A stretch of 63,575 nt of DNA from IMG/VR virus record IMGVR_UViG_3300028399_000001, positions 1-63,575 of that record. One strand, given 5' to 3'. A program made the position numbers and the translations under genes. How positions within the stretch are numbered: position 1 is the first letter of the stretch; each line of letters starts with the position of its first letter. This stretch comes from a virus. A model generated the notes under the pieces. It worked only from the letters and a program-made list of their open reading frames with translations, was not told the DNA's origin and did not search any database. This document shows positions 63,484 through 63,575 of this stretch, in pieces.

Positions 63484-63575
63484 GGGCGCCAGCATAAAGC
63501 TTTCTCCCGGCTTAGTTTTTGGCGCATTCCGCGAGCGGCTGGGCTGGCAAGCATGCCCACCGTTGATCGCGCTCC
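63473..63575. repeat. Direct terminal repeat, right copy (103 bp)
   Basis: Identical to bases 1-103. It begins in the last third of array repeat 7. Joining the ends removes one copy and places the array about 120 bp from the 3' end of the TnpB-like gene. Confidence 0.95.

Noticed and set aside
1-63575. tRNA genes, integrase, DNA or RNA polymerase, cas1/cas2
   Set aside because: No cloverleaf with a GTTCRA-type T loop and no matching protein motifs were found by eye. Weak tRNAs could be missed.

Overview
This 63.6-kb window is almost certainly a complete, circular or circularly permuted tailed-phage genome. Its first 103 bases recur exactly as its last 103, so the window was opened at an arbitrary point of a circle. 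It carries a full virion gene set: scaffold-like protein, HK97-type capsid, large terminase, portal, connectors, tail tube, tail proteins, fibre-type proteins and a 1413-residue internal protein. Recombination and replication accessory genes are also present (ERF annealing protein, YqaJ exonuclease, RusA, SF2 helicase, ParB-like protein, HNH). I see no integrase, DNA polymerase, RNA polymerase or tRNA gene. The base composition is GC-rich. A DUF1580-like DNA-binding protein and a broken fragment of a planctomycete-style secretin N-domain repeat gene make a Planctomycetota host a reasonable inference, not proof.

Layout. (1) A leftward module occupies 5451 down to 1 and continues across the junction to about 62620. 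A good sigma70-type promoter at 5424-5451 faces eight small-gene cassettes, each with its own strong ribosome site and most with a GC hairpin in the leader. They end in a TnpB/Cas12-like RuvC-fold protein (130-1431). Directly beyond its 3' end, across the junction, lies an array of seven 33-bp dyad repeats separated by six unique 38-41-bp stretches (63016-63483). This module is bounded by two related perfect palindromes, 7304-7331 and 62581-62618. It also carries the broken secretin fragment (5970-6590). (2) A divergent promoter region near 8300-8420 separates two leftward regulators from the rightward late operon. (3) The late operon (8424-37330) runs scaffold, capsid, decoration, terminase, portal, connectors, tail tube and tail. 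It then holds a cassette of glycosyltransferase, radical SAM enzyme, sulfotransferase and methyltransferase, then internal virion proteins. (4) A long leftward operon (62409 down to 37341) starts with an XRE regulator and recombination genes. It continues through many small zinc-binding or unknown proteins, an adenine methyltransferase, a DHH phosphoesterase and RusA. It ends in a secreted trypsin-like protease with collagen-like linkers, membrane proteins of lysis type and a set of fibre or lectin proteins.

Most interesting system. The degenerate, regularly interspaced array beside a compact TnpB/Cas12-like protein lacking an evident third RuvC motif and the C-terminal zinc finger looks like a phage-borne RNA-guided module, possibly a DNA binder or repressor. 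No cas1 or cas2 is present. One base pair of the repeat stem covaries (C-G, T-A, T-G), which supports a real stem. The main rival is a set of iterons or centromere sites for the phage ParB-like protein or another DNA-binding protein.

Limits. All calls come from reading the sequence and from memory of protein families. No search or fold prediction was run, and start codons were chosen from visible ribosome sites.
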